Origin: Eubacteriales bacterium
Lineage (GTDB): Bacteria > Bacillota > Clostridia > Saccharofermentanales > UBA5734
Direction: 5' to 3'
DNA length: 64,000 bases
NCBI GenBank assembly: GCA_028685755.1
Contig: JAQUDJ010000006.1
Span: 19,959 to 83,958 of the forward strand
A model generated the notes under the pieces. The model was given only the letters and a program-made list of their open reading frames with translations, ran no database searches and was not told the DNA's origin. Within the stretch, counting starts at the first letter, position 1, and the number at the start of each line of letters is the position of its first letter. Below are positions 44,149 through 52,404 of this stretch, piece after piece. A program made the translations under genes and the position numbers.

Positions 44149-45039
44149 TCAGATATTCCCTAACCCGACATCACTCAGATGGTGTCGAGCAATTGCTGCT
44201 AAATGATCCATTCGATCAAGTGCGATTGGGCCGGGCTGCAACATCCGATAGGCTGGATGATGGCGCGTCAAATGGTAAGGGATTAGGCGATCGATCGAGG
44301 CAATCCATTTGGCAGCTGCCTCGATCTCTGCATCTTCGTCATTCAAACCTGGAATGAGCAATGTAGTTATTTCGACATGGCAAACTGGAACGCTTAATTT
44401 AATTGTCCGTTTAACAGCCTCAAGTTCACCCCGACAAATTTTGTGATAAAACAAGGGGCGAAAGGCTTTTAAATCAATATTCATCGCGTCGACATACGGC
44501 AAAAGTTCTTTCATGGGATCAGGATTAATCATCCCATTTGTCACGAGGACCGTCTGTAAACCAGCAGCCTTGGCCAATTTGCACGTGTCAAGGACATACT
44601 CAAAGGTTATCAACGGTTCATTATAGGTAAATGCAAGTCCAATATTGCCGTTAGACTTTTCGGCAATTGCCAAGTCAACAAGTTCTTCTGGCGCATAATA
44701 TTCTGTCGCAACATGTTTTAAGGCGATATGCCAATTTTGACAAAACTCACAATTTAAATTGCACCCGTATGCGCCTACTGAAAGAATCGTCGAACCTGGA
44801 AAAAAGCGGCGCAACGGTTTTTTCTCAATCGGGTCTAAGGCGACAGAAGAAAGTTGGCCATAACTGGCAGCATATAATTTGCCACCTAGGTTTAGTCGGC
44901 CTAAACAACGCCCCGTTTGGCCAGGTTTGATCCGACAATAATGCGGACAGAGTTGGCATTCAACCATGCAATCGGGATGACAAATATAGTAGCGAGCCTC
45001 GTGGAGATCGTTCAACACAGAATCAGCTTGTGACAACAT
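44149..45039 (-). CDS. amrS: AmmeMemoRadiSam system radical SAM enzyme
   Basis: A 296-residue radical SAM protein related to pyruvate formate-lyase activating enzymes. The cluster motif is CNLNCEFC within SVGAYGCNLNCEFCQNWHIA (about residue 75). A preceding cysteine-rich N-terminus, CMVECQLCPHYCRIKPGQTGRC, is typical of the AmmeMemoRadiSam subgroup. Other motifs are AFTYNEPLITFEYVLD and VTNGMINPDPMKELLPYVDAMNIDLKAF. It lies 42 bases after the Memo-AMMECR1 fusion gene, completing the three-part system. Its reaction is unknown. GGAGGTGG precedes the ATG. Confidence 0.92.
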   Translation of the reverse strand: MLSQADSVLNDLHEARYYICHPDCMVECQLCPHYCRIKPGQTGRCLGRLNLGGKLYAASYGQLSSVALDPIEKKPLRRFFPGSTILSVGAYGCNLNCEFCQNWHIALKHVATEYYAPEELVDLAIAEKSNGNIGLAFTYNEPLITFEYVLDTCKLAKAAGLQTVLVTNGMINPDPMKELLPYVDAMNIDLKAFRPLFYHKICRGELEAVKRTIKLSVPVCHVEITTLLIPGLNDEDAEIEAAAKWIASIDRLIPYHLTRHHPAYRMLQPGPIALDRMDHLAAIARHHLSDVGLGNI

Positions 45040-45081
45040 GAGGCCACCTCCTCTTCTGGGTCTTATTTGTTATTATGCTTA

Positions 45082-46503
45082 TCAGTAGTAGCGAATGACT
45101 TCGAACCGCTGCATGAGAATCGGCTCATGGGAATCAATTCCAGCTTTGCGACATGCAATTTGTATTTGAGCTTCTGCTGAATCAACACCTTCTAAATCAG
45201 GCAAAAGCAAACCGCGACGACTGCCATGACTGACAATCACGCCATACCGATGCGGGTCTAAGTCACTTGGTGAATCGATCGTTTCCGCTGGGCCTAAGAT
45301 ATCGACACTTATCTCTAATGCTGCTAATTCATCTGCAGAAACTGGCTTGAATCGCGGGTCTTTTGTCGCTGCCCACATCGCGTTTTGGATAATTTCCAAA
45401 ACAACATGCTCAGTTGTTGGCTCCGTTGTGCCGATGCACCCGCGCAATTCACCTAACAAATGAAGCGATACGAATACCCCAGCCTGTTGCTGTAGAAATG
45501 GAGCGAGGGCACGTGTAAAATCAGCACCTTGGTGCATGTTTAGCATGTTCAAATATGTCGGACGTTGGCCCGTACGAATCAAGAATTCGATTGCATCTTT
45601 TGCAAGCTGGACCGGAATTGATACGGCTGGCGGAGGTTTATCAGGTGAAGGGGTTGGTAAAATCTGAGCAACCCCGTAACCAATGCCATACGGCGCTTCA
45701 TAATGATAGATTTTAGTCTGCACTGTTTGATCTGCAAAAGCACCTGCTAAGGCAACAAGCGGTCGATAACCACATTCTGCGGCGTGATCACGCAGTTCAG
45801 GATCAATTGTCAGAAGTTTCGACAATTCACCAGAACTTAAAATACGCAAAATTTCTTGATCAAATTGTGACCCTTCTGGACAACTCCCGTATGGGCTTTC
45901 CGGATTGACCTTATGCGAGAGGTCGCCACTACAAATCAAAACAATCCTCCGGCCCAAGTGATTTGCTGCATGTGAAATGATTTGCCCGACGCGGACGATA
46001 TCTTTTAATGGTAAACCAGAACAAGATAACGCCACGAGGCGTGCAGTGGGTATTTTCTGACCCAAATAGTAAAGTGGGACTAATACGCCGTGGTCTAAAT
46101 TGCCTGCTAATTCGTGGCGGGCTTCCTGAGCAGGAGTCAAGAAACCCCCTTCGATCTGGTCTTTGTGTAAGCCTTCTATGATCATCTGGGCCAATTCCAG
46201 ATCAGCGTGCCGCGATAATGCGACCTCTGAATGACCAAAGGATTGGAAATTGCCGGTTAAGGTTTCCCCTGCATAAAAATAAACAAAATCACTGAATTGC
46301 GGCGCATGCGGCGAAATCACAACGAGTGTTTCTGGCATTAAAAAAGCTAAATCCTCCGCGGCCGTCTCCAAGGCGGCAATCGTTAATTTAGCTTCATGCG
46401 CAGCTTGACCGATCTGCGGAATGATTATCGGTGGATGGGGAGCGAGATAAGCTGCAATTAAGTGGTTCGCCACTTTTGTGTTGGACGGGGTGCGTTCGGT
46501 CAC
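45082..46503 (-). CDS. Memo-AMMECR1 fusion protein (AmmeMemoRadiSam proteins B and A)
   Basis: A protein of about 473 residues with two recognisable halves. Residues about 15-270 are a Memo/LigB-like domain (AAYLAPHPPIIIPQIGQ, LVVISPHAPQFSDF, GVLVPLYYLG, ICSGDLSHKV) with histidines that could bind a metal. Residues about 300-470 are an AMMECR1 domain (GVFVSLHLLGELRGCIGTTEP; SVDILGPAETI; GSRRGLLLPDLEGV). With the radical SAM gene downstream this is the conserved AmmeMemoRadiSam trio; A and B are often separate genes. No ATG fits. The GTG at 46503 lies behind AGGTGA, and a GTG three codons earlier is the alternative. Confidence 0.88.
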   Translation of the reverse strand: MTERTPSNTKVANHLIAAYLAPHPPIIIPQIGQAAHEAKLTIAALETAAEDLAFLMPETLVVISPHAPQFSDFVYFYAGETLTGNFQSFGHSEVALSRHADLELAQMIIEGLHKDQIEGGFLTPAQEARHELAGNLDHGVLVPLYYLGQKIPTARLVALSCSGLPLKDIVRVGQIISHAANHLGRRIVLICSGDLSHKVNPESPYGSCPEGSQFDQEILRILSSGELSKLLTIDPELRDHAAECGYRPLVALAGAFADQTVQTKIYHYEAPYGIGYGVAQILPTPSPDKPPPAVSIPVQLAKDAIEFLIRTGQRPTYLNMLNMHQGADFTRALAPFLQQQAGVFVSLHLLGELRGCIGTTEPTTEHVVLEIIQNAMWAATKDPRFKPVSADELAALEISVDILGPAETIDSPSDLDPHRYGVIVSHGSRRGLLLPDLEGVDSAEAQIQIACRKAGIDSHEPILMQRFEVIRYY

Positions 46504-46558
46504 ATAAATCACCTGACTCTCTCTTGGTCAAAAACAAGTCAGATTGGGTTCTGATTTA

Positions 46559-46567
46559 ATTATAACA
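46559..46567 (-). promoter_or_regulatory. Extended -10 promoter of the AmmeMemoRadiSam genes
   Basis: The minus strand reads TGTTATAAT, a perfect TATAAT with TGn extension, in the gap after the HAD hydrolase gene and about 55 bases before the fusion gene. Confidence 0.5.
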
Positions 46568-46575
46568 CCAGGCGC

Positions 46576-47406
46576 TTAGTCCGCGAGTACAAATCGTTGC
46601 ACAGCAACGGCTGCACCCCATTCAGCATTTGAAGGGGCAATCCAATCTGCATACGTTTTGATATGAGTTGGGGCATTGCCCATGACGACACTGATGCCAC
46701 CAATTTTAAGCATCCCAACATCATTTTCACTGTCGCCAATGACTAGTGTCTTGCTAATATCGATCCCTAAGTGATTGCAAATCAGCATAACCGCATTAGA
46801 TTTGTCGACGGTAGTTGGGATTACTTCAATCCCGTTCGGCATGGATTGCAAACTACGTACGCCTTCAATTCCGGCGGCATAAGATTTAATTAAGTTGAGA
46901 TGGTCAGTGTTTTGTGAAGAAATATAAAATTTATTAATCTCGATGCCGGTCGATTCAATAAAAGACAACAAATCGGGGACAACTTTTTGGGTCGCATGAT
47001 GCATCTCAATGATCGCGGGTCCCGAGCCACTTAAATGAATAGACTTGAGCGCTTTTTCTGAACATATTGGCTGATTATTGCCATAGGCATGGAAAAAAAC
47101 ATCTTCAAATGATTCGAGCAAGCGAATTATTTTTTTGACTTGCGGAAATTCAATATATTGGTGATTCAATGTTTGCTGACGATAATGATCATATATGAAC
47201 GCGCCATTCATTGAAATACTATACTCATCAGCCCCAATAGCTTCCTGGGCCTCGAGCATTTCAGCAAGCGTTCGACCCGTTGCGATAATCGTGGGGACAC
47301 CCTTAGCTTTTGCTTGTAAAAAAATCTTGCCAACCTCATCGGGAACCTGATTTTTTTCATCAATTACTGTTCCGTCAAGATCTGTGATGATTAACTCAAT
47401 CGCCAT
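46576..47406 (-). CDS. HAD-superfamily Cof-type phosphatase
   Basis: A 276-residue hydrolase of the Cof subfamily (HAD type IIB). Motif I is ITDLDGTVIDEKNQVP (residues 8-23), motif II IIATGRT, the lysine of motif III is in VDKSNAVMLICNHLG, and motif IV is GDSENDVGML (about 220). The cap domain lies between motifs II and III. These enzymes dephosphorylate sugar phosphates or PLP; specificity is not predictable. The ATG at 47406 is used, with GGAGGG upstream; the earlier GTG would include that site. Confidence 0.9.
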   Translation of the reverse strand: MAIELIITDLDGTVIDEKNQVPDEVGKIFLQAKAKGVPTIIATGRTLAEMLEAQEAIGADEYSISMNGAFIYDHYRQQTLNHQYIEFPQVKKIIRLLESFEDVFFHAYGNNQPICSEKALKSIHLSGSGPAIIEMHHATQKVVPDLLSFIESTGIEINKFYISSQNTDHLNLIKSYAAGIEGVRSLQSMPNGIEVIPTTVDKSNAVMLICNHLGIDISKTLVIGDSENDVGMLKIGGISVVMGNAPTHIKTYADWIAPSNAEWGAAVAVQRFVLAD

Positions 47407-47551
47407 TTCGTATAGTCCCTCCACTGTTCATTGATTATCATACTTCAGACCTCAACAAACAACAATTCGAAGACTCACCAAAAAATGAGGCTTGGAATGA
47501 CGGCCATTTGGTATATTATCCTTTAAGTATTGATTATCCTATTTTTTCATA

Positions 47552-47577
47552 GAAAAAGCGGCTCAATTTGAACCGCT
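47552..47577 (-). terminator. Intrinsic terminator after the PepSY/Asp-rich gene
   Basis: On the minus strand AGCGGTTC and GAGCCGCT pair (8 bp, one G-U) around AAATT and run into TTTTTC. It begins 8 bases after the stop codon at 47586. Confidence 0.75.
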
Positions 47578-47585
47578 CAATTAGC

Positions 47586-48242
47586 TTAATCATCTGATTC
47601 GTCTGTTGAATCATCGGTAGAATCATCACTTGAGTCGTCTGGCGAGTCGTCTGGTGAGTCATCGGTATGGTCATCACTTGAGTCGTCTGATGAATCATCA
47701 TTCACATCATCTTCTTGCTCAATATCAAGGACCAACCCCGTTTTGACGAGGATCTCAACATCATAATAGTGATCATTCGTTCTTACTAAAATTTCATATA
47801 CAGGAGGGTCATCATTGTCAAGTTCATAGCTGACAAACGTCGATCCTGCGATTTTAGCGATAGCGATTGCGATGGCTTGATCGATTGTTAGATCTGAATT
47901 GTTTATTGATGGCGGGGCTATGGCATCTTCCGCATCGTTTATTGGTTGAGTGGTTTGATCGTCGATTTCCGAAACAGCGTCAGTTTCAACTGCAATTTCG
48001 TCACTCGTTTTTGATGCGTCAATCGAGGATTCAAGTGACTCTTCGAGAATGGTCGGTGTAATCAGTCCACTGATAGCATGTGCCAAATTCTGACTTTTAT
48101 TTACCGAATTATCCTGCGTAGTCTTGACTGGCCTTGTCTCTTGAATTGAAGACTCTGGTAAAAACCGCATCATGAATAAAACGATGCAAAAAACCGCGGC
48201 AATACTCATAAATAAATAAAGTAAACGGTTGTTCCGAGTCAT
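47586..48242 (-). CDS. Membrane-anchored PepSY-domain protein with Asp/Ser-rich tail
   Basis: A 218-residue protein. An N-terminal membrane anchor (residues 7-28, LYLFMSIAAVFCIVLFMMRF) is followed by an acidic, Thr/Ser-rich linker. A PepSY-like domain spans about 118-180 (LTIDQAIAIAIAKIAG; YEILVRTNDHYYDVEILVKTGLVLDI). The last 35 residues are repeats of DDSSDD, DDSPDD and DDSTDD. The domain should lie outside the cell. PepSY domains often inhibit or bind peptidases; the tail could bind calcium. It is separated by 85 bases from the next Asp-tailed gene upstream on the same strand, and ends at a terminator. The ribosome binding site is poor. Confidence 0.7.
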   Translation of the reverse strand: MTRNNRLLYLFMSIAAVFCIVLFMMRFLPESSIQETRPVKTTQDNSVNKSQNLAHAISGLITPTILEESLESSIDASKTSDEIAVETDAVSEIDDQTTQPINDAEDAIAPPSINNSDLTIDQAIAIAIAKIAGSTFVSYELDNDDPPVYEILVRTNDHYYDVEILVKTGLVLDIEQEDDVNDDSSDDSSDDHTDDSPDDSPDDSSDDSTDDSTDESDD

Positions 48243-48327
48243 GAGTCACGCATCCTAAACGAGGCTGTGGGGAAAATGTACGATGAACTTAGTTTATGTT
48301 CTATTGTGACGATGGTCAATCGCCACC

Positions 48328-49149
48328 TTAATCATCATCCTCATCGTCATCGTCATCGTCATCGTCATCATCGTCATCGTCATCATCGTCACCGTCATCG
48401 CTGTCGTCATCACCATCACCGTCTTCGTCACCACCTGTTGCGCCAGCTGTTGCATCGACTGAAGCACTTGCTACAGTATCAACAGCTGTATTGTTTGACG
48501 AAGTCGACAATGCAACCTGAGTTCCTCCAGTTGATCCGGTTGACGGTGTTGTCGATCCAGATGGCGTAGTCGTCGCATGCGATGTAATCGACGCTGAGGC
48601 AATCACATCAGGTGCAGTCGCCGACAAGGATGAAGCACTTGTTGAAGTCGATAGTGCGGTGCCTGTCGACGGTGTTGTCGATCCAGTTGTCGCTGCCGCA
48701 TGTGCTGTAATCGAAGCCGAAGCGATCGCGTCAGGGATTGCCATTGACGCAGATATACTGTAGGGGTCAATGGTGTTTGAGTCGATGCCACTACTTGTCA
48801 AAACAGATTCACTATGGGACGTGATTGAGGCCGATGATATTGCATCAGACTCACTTTGTGTTTCGCCAGAGCCTACTAGTGCTTTAACATCAGATTCGAT
48901 ATCAGATTCTGTCGCTTGCGATTCACTTGACTCACCAATCGATTCAACTACTATTTCATTATTATCAAATAGTCCGTTATATAGCTTCGTCAAGCCATTT
49001 TCGCTGACACGCTGGCTTTGATTACTGGATAGTGCTTGTGATGACCCTTGTGATATCGGTTGAGGAATAGATACAGCGATGACTGCGCCAACATACGCAA
49101 CCGGTATTAAAACAGTCAACACCTTGAGAAATATTTTTCTTTTAAGCAT
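48328..49149 (-). CDS. Exported Ser/Thr/Ala-rich repeat protein with poly-aspartate tail
   Basis: A 273-residue protein of no family I recognise. It has an N-terminal signal or anchor (residues 6-28, IFLKVLTVLIPVAYVGAVIAV) and a Ser/Thr/Ala-rich body. Four spaced copies of a motif near DAIASASITSH occur (about residues 103, 139, 182 and 223, the last degenerate). The C-terminus is almost pure aspartate: about 30 of the last 36 residues are Asp, with Gly, Glu and Ser. AAGGGGG stands before the ATG. Codon use in the tail alternates GAT and GAC, so the DNA is a trinucleotide repeat. A structural, cation-binding surface role is a guess. It follows the AraC-type regulator gene. Confidence 0.65.
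   Translation of the reverse strand: MLKRKIFLKVLTVLIPVAYVGAVIAVSIPQPISQGSSQALSSNQSQRVSENGLTKLYNGLFDNNEIVVESIGESSESQATESDIESDVKALVGSGETQSESDAISSASITSHSESVLTSSGIDSNTIDPYSISASMAIPDAIASASITAHAAATTGSTTPSTGTALSTSTSASSLSATAPDVIASASITSHATTTPSGSTTPSTGSTGGTQVALSTSSNNTAVDTVASASVDATAGATGGDEDGDGDDDSDDGDDDDDDDDDDDDDDDDEDDD
48331..48431. repeat. GAY trinucleotide microsatellite
   Basis: The aspartate tail of the exported protein is encoded by a near-continuous run of (GAT/GAC) on the minus strand, seen as TCATCG units on the plus strand. Such a tract can change length by replication slippage, in steps of one residue. Confidence 0.8.
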
Positions 49150-49197
49150 GAAATGCCCCCTTCGTTGTTTGCCGTTTCATCTGTATGTCAAACGGTC

Positions 49198-49211
49198 AGA
49201 TCGTATGATCT
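49198..49211. promoter_or_regulatory. Inverted repeat upstream of the Asp-tailed protein gene
   Basis: AGATC and GATCT flank GTAT 49 bases upstream of the Asp-tailed gene start, in the gap following the AraC-type regulator. It is a possible operator. The neighbouring CGTGTTTA/TAAACACG hairpin (49268-49291) covers the end of the regulator gene. Confidence 0.25.
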
Positions 49212-49282
49212 ACTGTCACGTTAAGGGAACAAGATAAGCTTCTCAAGTTAAAATTCCGCAGAAACTTCGTGTTTAGCGAAAT

Positions 49283-51274
49283 TTAAACACGTTTTCCACG
49301 TAAATTTCGCCGATATGCTTCGGTTGTTTGGCCCGTCTTCTTCTTAAAGACTGTGTAAAAATAACGACTATCTTGAATCCCGACTGCAAAAGCAATATCG
49401 CGCGCAGTCAAATCAGTCTCTTCTAACATCACGCAAGCTCGCTTGATTCGTTCATCAATCAAATAATCATTGAGCGTTTGGCCGGTCTCTTGTTTAAACA
49501 ATTGCCGCAAATAACCTGATGAAATACCGATTTCACGAGCAACCGCTTCCAAATTCAAATTTGAATCTGCTAGGTTCTTTTGAATATATGCAGCAGCTTG
49601 ATTAGGCGTGGATATTGTCACGTGGTTTGGACTATAAAGGCCAAGTTCATCGTATAAAACAACACGTTGGTTAACCTTATCCGTTTGATCATTATCGGTT
49701 CTTTTTTGATTAAGCAGTTGAGCTTGATTAACTGCAACTATAGCTTGGCGCAAAGACGTACGGCTATCGCTGAGTTGGGTTATACAAGAACCGATACCGG
49801 CGATCAATTCTAATTGCTGGGAACCACTCAAATGACCGAGCAGGTCAATCATATGTAGTTTGAGCTGCTCAATTGAACGGTATCTAGTTTCTGCTTGTTC
49901 GACTGTAAGTCCAACAAGTGCAACAATACTGTCCTCCGATCGCAAAAGCACCGGGCTACCCAAACCACTGCGAAAGGTCTGGAGAATTCTCTCGATTACG
50001 GCTGGTAAAAACGAACTAGCATAGGTTGGCATAATCGCAACAGCAACCCAAGTCTGAACGGCTTCTGGGTACAACGCCTGGGCTTCCTGTGACAATTTCC
50101 CATTGAGCAACTCTGCAAAGACGCGGTCACGCGCTTGTAATTCAAAGCGGAGATAAGCAGATTCAAGAATCGCAAATTCATCTTGGTGCAAGGAATGCTG
50201 TTTTGACTGACCTAACCCGTAATGTTTGACGAGTGTTTGAATCGGCTGATATAAGTATCGGACAGCGAATATTCCAGCAATTAAACTGATCAATAAGGTG
50301 ATCAGAAAATAACTGCCAATCAGCCGATTGACCGTATTCGCTTCTTGGTAAAGGCCCGACATCGGAACAAAGTCAATGATCAAAAAACCCATTTTATCGG
50401 CTTCTTGCCATGTGATCAGACTTTTACCAAAAATTGTTTCAGCAATAACGGACCCATTTGGGGTGCCTGAACTGAGAATAGCGGTTACGGTTTGCGGGTG
50501 CACAAGTATATCGGTTAAATTTCCGAAGATTTGTTCATGTTTGGTCTGAGCAATCATGTCACCGCTTGGAGAAACTAAAGTCAAAACACCTGTATCCAAA
50601 TGATCAAAGATCAAATTTTCAATTTTTTGACGATCAAGATTGACGAGTAAAATTTCTGAAAGTTTGTTATCGGGATCTCGGCGAATAAATAGGAAAGATA
50701 AAACAGCCTTGTTTTGTACCATTTGATCAATACTCATTTGTGTTTGACGGCTAAAAAACAAATTACTTTCCAGATCAGTCAAATTGTTTTCATAGGTTTG
50801 AATGAAGGTTAGCGCATCTTTGTCTTGAATGAGTTCAACAGTCGTGGGCATTCCAACACTTGACCAAACACGATCATATGAATGACTGATCAAAAAGGCC
50901 GAGTCAACGAGGTCGGCTTGACTGACCGCGTACTTCAAGCGTGACGTGATTAGTTGATCAAGCGCGATGGTCAATTGATTAGGATCACCTGCGGCATTTA
51001 AAAGCTCTTGGATATTCGGATCTTTACGCCAAAGGTGGACAAATTCGCTGTACAAGTCTGCCAACGTGTAGTCCAACGTTAAATTAACCTGACTTAATAG
51101 TTGCCGATTATTCGCATCGGTCGTGTTGACGATGCGCGTGGAAACGACCCTCGAGATAAAGAAAACGAGAAGCGCTGTCAGTACTACACTGATCAGCAAA
51201 TAAGTCGTTGCCAGACGGATCAACCAGCGACGTCGAATAAGCCATATTTTTAATGTGCTAAAAAAATTATTCAT
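49283..51274 (-). CDS. Membrane-bound AraC-family regulator (YesN/Cache type)
   Basis: A 663-residue protein with a membrane span at about 20-42. An extracellular Cache-like sensor domain of about 270 residues follows, then a second span (about 318-340, IGSYFLITLLISLIAGIFAVRYL). The cytoplasmic region ends in a C-terminal AraC helix-turn-helix (about 555-655; LEAVAREIGISSGYLRQLFKQETGQTLNDYLIDERIKRA and FAVGIQDSRYFYTVFKKKTGQTTEAYRR). Such one-component receptors in Bacillota often control sugar transporter genes. The ATG overlaps the end of the WYL regulator gene by 8 bases, without a strong ribosome binding site, so translation is probably coupled. Confidence 0.88.
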   Translation of the reverse strand: MNNFFSTLKIWLIRRRWLIRLATTYLLISVVLTALLVFFISRVVSTRIVNTTDANNRQLLSQVNLTLDYTLADLYSEFVHLWRKDPNIQELLNAAGDPNQLTIALDQLITSRLKYAVSQADLVDSAFLISHSYDRVWSSVGMPTTVELIQDKDALTFIQTYENNLTDLESNLFFSRQTQMSIDQMVQNKAVLSFLFIRRDPDNKLSEILLVNLDRQKIENLIFDHLDTGVLTLVSPSGDMIAQTKHEQIFGNLTDILVHPQTVTAILSSGTPNGSVIAETIFGKSLITWQEADKMGFLIIDFVPMSGLYQEANTVNRLIGSYFLITLLISLIAGIFAVRYLYQPIQTLVKHYGLGQSKQHSLHQDEFAILESAYLRFELQARDRVFAELLNGKLSQEAQALYPEAVQTWVAVAIMPTYASSFLPAVIERILQTFRSGLGSPVLLRSEDSIVALVGLTVEQAETRYRSIEQLKLHMIDLLGHLSGSQQLELIAGIGSCITQLSDSRTSLRQAIVAVNQAQLLNQKRTDNDQTDKVNQRVVLYDELGLYSPNHVTISTPNQAAAYIQKNLADSNLNLEAVAREIGISSGYLRQLFKQETGQTLNDYLIDERIKRACVMLEETDLTARDIAFAVGIQDSRYFYTVFKKKTGQTTEAYRRNLRGKRV

Positions 51275-52250
51275 TTAATCGTGCGATTACTTGTTCGCAT
51301 TGCAAGCGATAGGCATCTACAGCATGAGCCGGGGAAAGCACTCGGACTTTGCCCCCAAATTGAAATAACCAGCCCCAAAAAGTTGGACTCACAACGACCT
51401 TGAGATAAACGGTAAAACTATTCTCATCCTCGGCATGAATGACAATATTCTGGCCAAAACGATCCACGACCACTTGGATCAACGATTGATCAAAACGGAT
51501 CTGTACATCCTCCGGCTCACCGCTGAACATTCCAAAGGTGCTGCGAACATATTCACCAAGATCGATCGTGGAGTCAATCCGATCTCGGACCAGATGGCTA
51601 ATTTGAACATCATTCATCCGATCAATACGAAACTGCGACAAACGCCCATAACGCTCATAATGGGCAATTAAATAATAATTTTCATCATCCCAAGTCATTG
51701 CATAAGGGCTGACATGGTAGCGTTCACCACTGCGCCGAAAGCGAATCTGTTTATTGATCGTATATTCCTGATAGCGGAAAGAAATTTGCCGATCATCATC
51801 AATGGCTTGATGTAAAGTGTCGATCGTATACAGAACGGATTCATTCGACGCTTTGATTTTCCCAGTTCGAATGAGTTGATGTTGCAAGGATTTTGCCTGA
51901 TTTTTACTGGTCAAGCCAGCGATTTTCGCGACTAATTCACGCGTTTTTTTGGCGGTAACAAAGCGAGAGCTCTCAACAGCATCGACTAAGAGTTTCAATT
52001 CTGCCAATTCAAAAGGGCGACTCAACAAGCGGTAATTGCTATCACGTCCGCGTTGATTGGCGATATCTAATCCATACTCTCGCAGTAAATTGATATCGTT
52101 ATAAATTGACTTGCGCTCAGCTTCAATCCCGTGTATCTGCAAATCTTGTTGGATCGCTTCAAGGGTGACTGGATGATCTTCATCAGAATTTTCAAGAAGA
52201 AACTTCATCATATAAAGTATTTTTAGCTTTTTGGCTGAACGAGATACCAT
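51267..52250 (-). CDS. WYL-domain transcription regulator
   Basis: A 327-residue regulator. The N-terminal HTH_11-type winged helix (about 8-70) contains VTLEAIQQDLQIHGIEAERKSIYNDINLLREYGLDI. The central WYL domain (about 145-220) is seen in the segments YRFQEYT-like RYQEYTINKQIRF and SPYAMTWDDENYYLIAHYERYGRLSQFRIDRM. A WCX-like C-terminus follows with VYLKVVVSPTFWGWLFQFGGKVRVLSP. WYL domains sense nucleotides or other ligands. GGAGGTG precedes the ATG. It is the first gene of a two-regulator operon. Confidence 0.9.
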   Translation of the reverse strand: MVSRSAKKLKILYMMKFLLENSDEDHPVTLEAIQQDLQIHGIEAERKSIYNDINLLREYGLDIANQRGRDSNYRLLSRPFELAELKLLVDAVESSRFVTAKKTRELVAKIAGLTSKNQAKSLQHQLIRTGKIKASNESVLYTIDTLHQAIDDDRQISFRYQEYTINKQIRFRRSGERYHVSPYAMTWDDENYYLIAHYERYGRLSQFRIDRMNDVQISHLVRDRIDSTIDLGEYVRSTFGMFSGEPEDVQIRFDQSLIQVVVDRFGQNIVIHAEDENSFTVYLKVVVSPTFWGWLFQFGGKVRVLSPAHAVDAYRLQCEQVIARLNE

Positions 52251-52404
52251 TTGACCACCTCCGCCGCAAATCTGGAATAACTCAATCTACCTATATCCAT
52301 AATATATAAAATGACTAGCCCACGATTTCAGATCTGTCTGTACTGCCAATTTTATCGGACATGACATTCAGAAAAAAGCGTTAATTGAAACGTTTTTAAA
52401 AGTG

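Noticed and set aside
48331-48431. Regular repeat that could suggest a CRISPR array or minisatellite
   Set aside because: The unit is only 3 bases and lies inside a coding frame; there are no spacers.
48267-48569. Plus-strand open frame encoding a His/Arg-alternating peptide
   Set aside because: It is the complement of the aspartate-coding GAY repeat. The minus-strand frame has a signal peptide, a ribosome binding site and a sensible domain order.
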